NCBI GenBank assembly: GCA_007133055.1
Contig: SLNM01000006.1
Span: forward strand, 1-6,344
From: Lentisphaeria bacterium
GTDB taxonomy: Bacteria > Verrucomicrobiota > Lentisphaeria > Oligosphaerales > PUNB01
DNA: 6,344 nucleotides
Direction of reading: 5' to 3'
In this document: one piece after another, positions 5,879-6,344 of the stretch
Numbering within the stretch: position 1 is the first letter of the stretch
Layout: every line of letters begins with the position of its first letter
The notes under the pieces: model-generated
Told to the model about the DNA's origin: nothing
Database searches by the model: none
Seen by the model: the letters and a program-made list of their open reading frames with translations, nothing else
Program-made: the position numbers and the translations under genes

Positions 5879-5907
5879 TAAATAAGATAGCCCGATAGCC
5901 GCCGCAA
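5879..5907 (-). promoter_or_regulatory. Weak candidate promoter for the SNase-HhH gene
   Basis: On the minus strand TTGCGG (5907-5902) and TATTTA (5884-5879) are 17 nt apart, each matching about half of the sigma70 consensus. Transcription from it would give a leader of about 90 nt containing the 5844-5870 hairpin. Confidence 0.25.
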
Positions 5908-5941
5908 TTCAATGACGCATGGCCGAGCGCCGCAATGAACC

Positions 5942-5980
5942 AGCGCTTTGGTGCGGGCTTCCAGCCCGCACCAAAGCGCT
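5942..5980. repeat. Perfect 18-bp-arm palindrome (REP/MITE-like)
   Basis: Arms AGCGCTTTGGTGCGGGCT (5942-5959) and their exact reverse complement (5963-5980) flank a 3-nt loop TCC. Pairing is perfect over 36 bases, far beyond chance. It lies in the gene-free interval between the divergent nuclease gene and the partial gene at 6251. There is no T-run directly after the stem, so it is not a typical intrinsic terminator. A dispersed extragenic palindrome is the best reading. Confidence 0.9.
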
Positions 5981-6037
5981 TTGTCGGATACTGCTTGGTC
6001 GAGCGACGACGCGCCGATCCGCGCACCCTGGGTTGAG

Positions 6038-6054
6038 GTGCCCCGCCAGGGCAC
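6038..6054. repeat. Inverted repeat GTGCCC / GGGCAC
   Basis: Six-bp perfect arms (6038-6043, 6049-6054) flank the loop CGCCA. It is the second of four closely spaced hairpins in this interval and is probably part of the same repeat-rich segment. Confidence 0.55.
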
Positions 6055-6073
6055 AATCGGATGTTCGGCAATC

Positions 6074-6115
6074 CCCCAGGCGCGGCCTGCCTGTGCGCCA
6101 TGCCTGCGCCTGGGG
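6074..6115. repeat. Inverted repeat with 10-bp arms
   Basis: CCCCAGGCGC (6074-6083) and GCGCCTGGGG (6106-6115) are exact reverse complements separated by 22 nt. This is the third hairpin of the cluster. Confidence 0.7.
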
Positions 6116-6125
6116 CTGGGACGGT

Positions 6126-6144
6126 GCAGCCCCGCCGGGGCTGC
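6126..6144. repeat. Inverted repeat GCAGCCCC / GGGGCTGC
   Basis: Perfect 8-bp arms flank the loop GCC, and outer G-U and G-C pairs can lengthen the stem to ten. The right arm is followed by CGACAAAG (6146-6153), which is the exact reverse complement of CTTTGTCG at 5979-5986. The last three hairpins are therefore bracketed by an 8-bp inverted pair. Confidence 0.7.
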
Positions 6145-6220
6145 GCGACAAAGTTTGGCTCTTTCTCAAAACGAATGGGTTGTTAATAGTTTTTTCTTAG
6201 ATTTTGTGGGTAACAGCTTG

Positions 6221-6241
6221 GTTTCAGGTTTCAGGTGTCAG
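6221..6241 (+). repeat. Three tandem heptamers GTTTCAG, GTTTCAG, GTGTCAG
   Basis: The units follow each other without gaps, the third with one T-to-G change. They end inside the SD of the partial gene at 6251: the final AG of the last unit supplies the first two bases of AGGAG. Expansion or loss of units would change the 5' leader length. Confidence 0.75.
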
Positions 6242-6244
6242 GAG
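6240..6244 (+). promoter_or_regulatory. Shine-Dalgarno AGGAG for the right-edge gene
   Basis: AGGAG lies six bases before ATG 6251, a near-ideal arrangement. It is the main support for calling the truncated ORF at the window edge a real gene. Confidence 0.7.
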
Positions 6245-6250
6245 AGAATA

Positions 6251-6344
6251 ATGGCAGAAAGCACCTATATGGCCATGCTAAAGAAATACATATCGCAAGA
6301 AACCTTGCGCCAGTATAGAGATCGCTACCAGGAATGTGTACGCA
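6251..6344 (+). CDS. Unrecognised protein, N-terminal 31 codons only
   Basis: The reading frame opens at ATG 6251 behind AGGAG at six-base spacing and stays open to the window edge. The visible residues start MAESTYMAMLKKYISQETL and continue with a polar, Arg/Tyr/Gln-rich helical-looking stretch (RQYRDRYQECVR). There is no signal peptide or membrane segment. I do not recognise the family from 31 residues. The coding start and its leader are clearly more AT-rich than the rest of the window, and repeats lie immediately upstream. That is compatible with a recently acquired gene or mobile-element gene, but nothing here proves it. It is transcribed away from the SNase-HhH gene. Confidence 0.65.
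   Translation, partial: MAESTYMAMLKKYISQETLRQYRDRYQECVR

Larger units (their letters stand above)
5782..6250. other. Gene-free divergent intergenic region of 469 bp
   Basis: The first 110-130 bp next to the nuclease hold its SD, leader hairpin and candidate promoter. The middle (5942-6153) is a GC-rich cluster of four hairpin-forming inverted repeats. The last 95 bp are AT-rich with T-runs, then three heptamer repeats leading into the next gene. Short ORFs crossing this interval on both strands translate the palindromes themselves and are not credible genes. Confidence 0.7.

Noticed and set aside
5782..6054. Upstream N-terminal extension of the minus-strand nuclease ORF
   Set aside because: The extension reads through the palindrome region and would bury the signal peptide. 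The strong SD supports ATG 5781.
5942..6153. Hairpin cluster as a CRISPR array
   Set aside because: The hairpins have different sequences and sizes and irregular spacing; there is no constant direct repeat.
5919..6200. Short ORFs on both strands across 5814-6200
   Set aside because: They translate hairpin arms; the near-identical peptides on opposite strands are an artefact of the perfect palindrome.

Overview
The window is GC-rich bacterial chromosomal DNA with one tRNA gene, six complete protein genes and the first 31 codons of a seventh. No single gene fixes the taxon. The mix fits a Verrucomicrobiota/Kiritimatiellota/Lentisphaerota-type genome: a YqgE protein of the GS-GLILNRP type, a cytosolic-looking GH28 pectinase homologue, an exported SNase-HhH nuclease, and intergenic GC-rich palindromes. 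This assignment is an inference of low to moderate confidence.

Layout. Positions 1-148 hold a small hairpin, a probable terminator and a minus-strand tRNA-Arg(UCG). Positions 327-3184 carry four co-directional plus-strand genes: tadA (tRNA A34 deaminase); a PD-(D/E)XK nuclease with a Cas4/AddB-like cysteine pattern, overlapping tadA by 28 bp; a yqgE/algH-family gene; and an orphan NarL/FixJ-type response regulator preceded by a plausible promoter. Positions 3185-3304 are a leader-like gap with a well-spaced SD and a 13-codon mini-ORF. Next comes a GH28 gene (about 3305-4714) on the plus strand. It meets head-on a minus-strand exported thermonuclease-like protein with a C-terminal helix-hairpin-helix region and a Pro/Glu tail (4849-5781). 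Positions 5782-6250 have no gene; they hold the nuclease leader and a cluster of four hairpin-forming inverted repeats, one of them a perfect 18-bp palindrome. The right edge has an AT-richer segment with three heptamer tandem repeats, ending in a strong SD and the start of an unrecognised protein.

Function. tadA and the tRNA-Arg gene both concern decoding of arginine CGN codons, though they lie on opposite strands. The other genes are housekeeping or accessory functions with no evident shared pathway. I see no CRISPR array, integrase, transposase, toxin-antitoxin pair or recognisable defence island. The most notable items are the palindrome cluster, the Fe-S-type RecB-like nuclease without a helicase partner, the SNase-HhH protein with its minisatellite-encoded tail, and the GH28 protein that keeps the catalytic aspartates but lacks the classical substrate-binding motifs. 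I do not see convincing evidence for a novel multi-gene system here.
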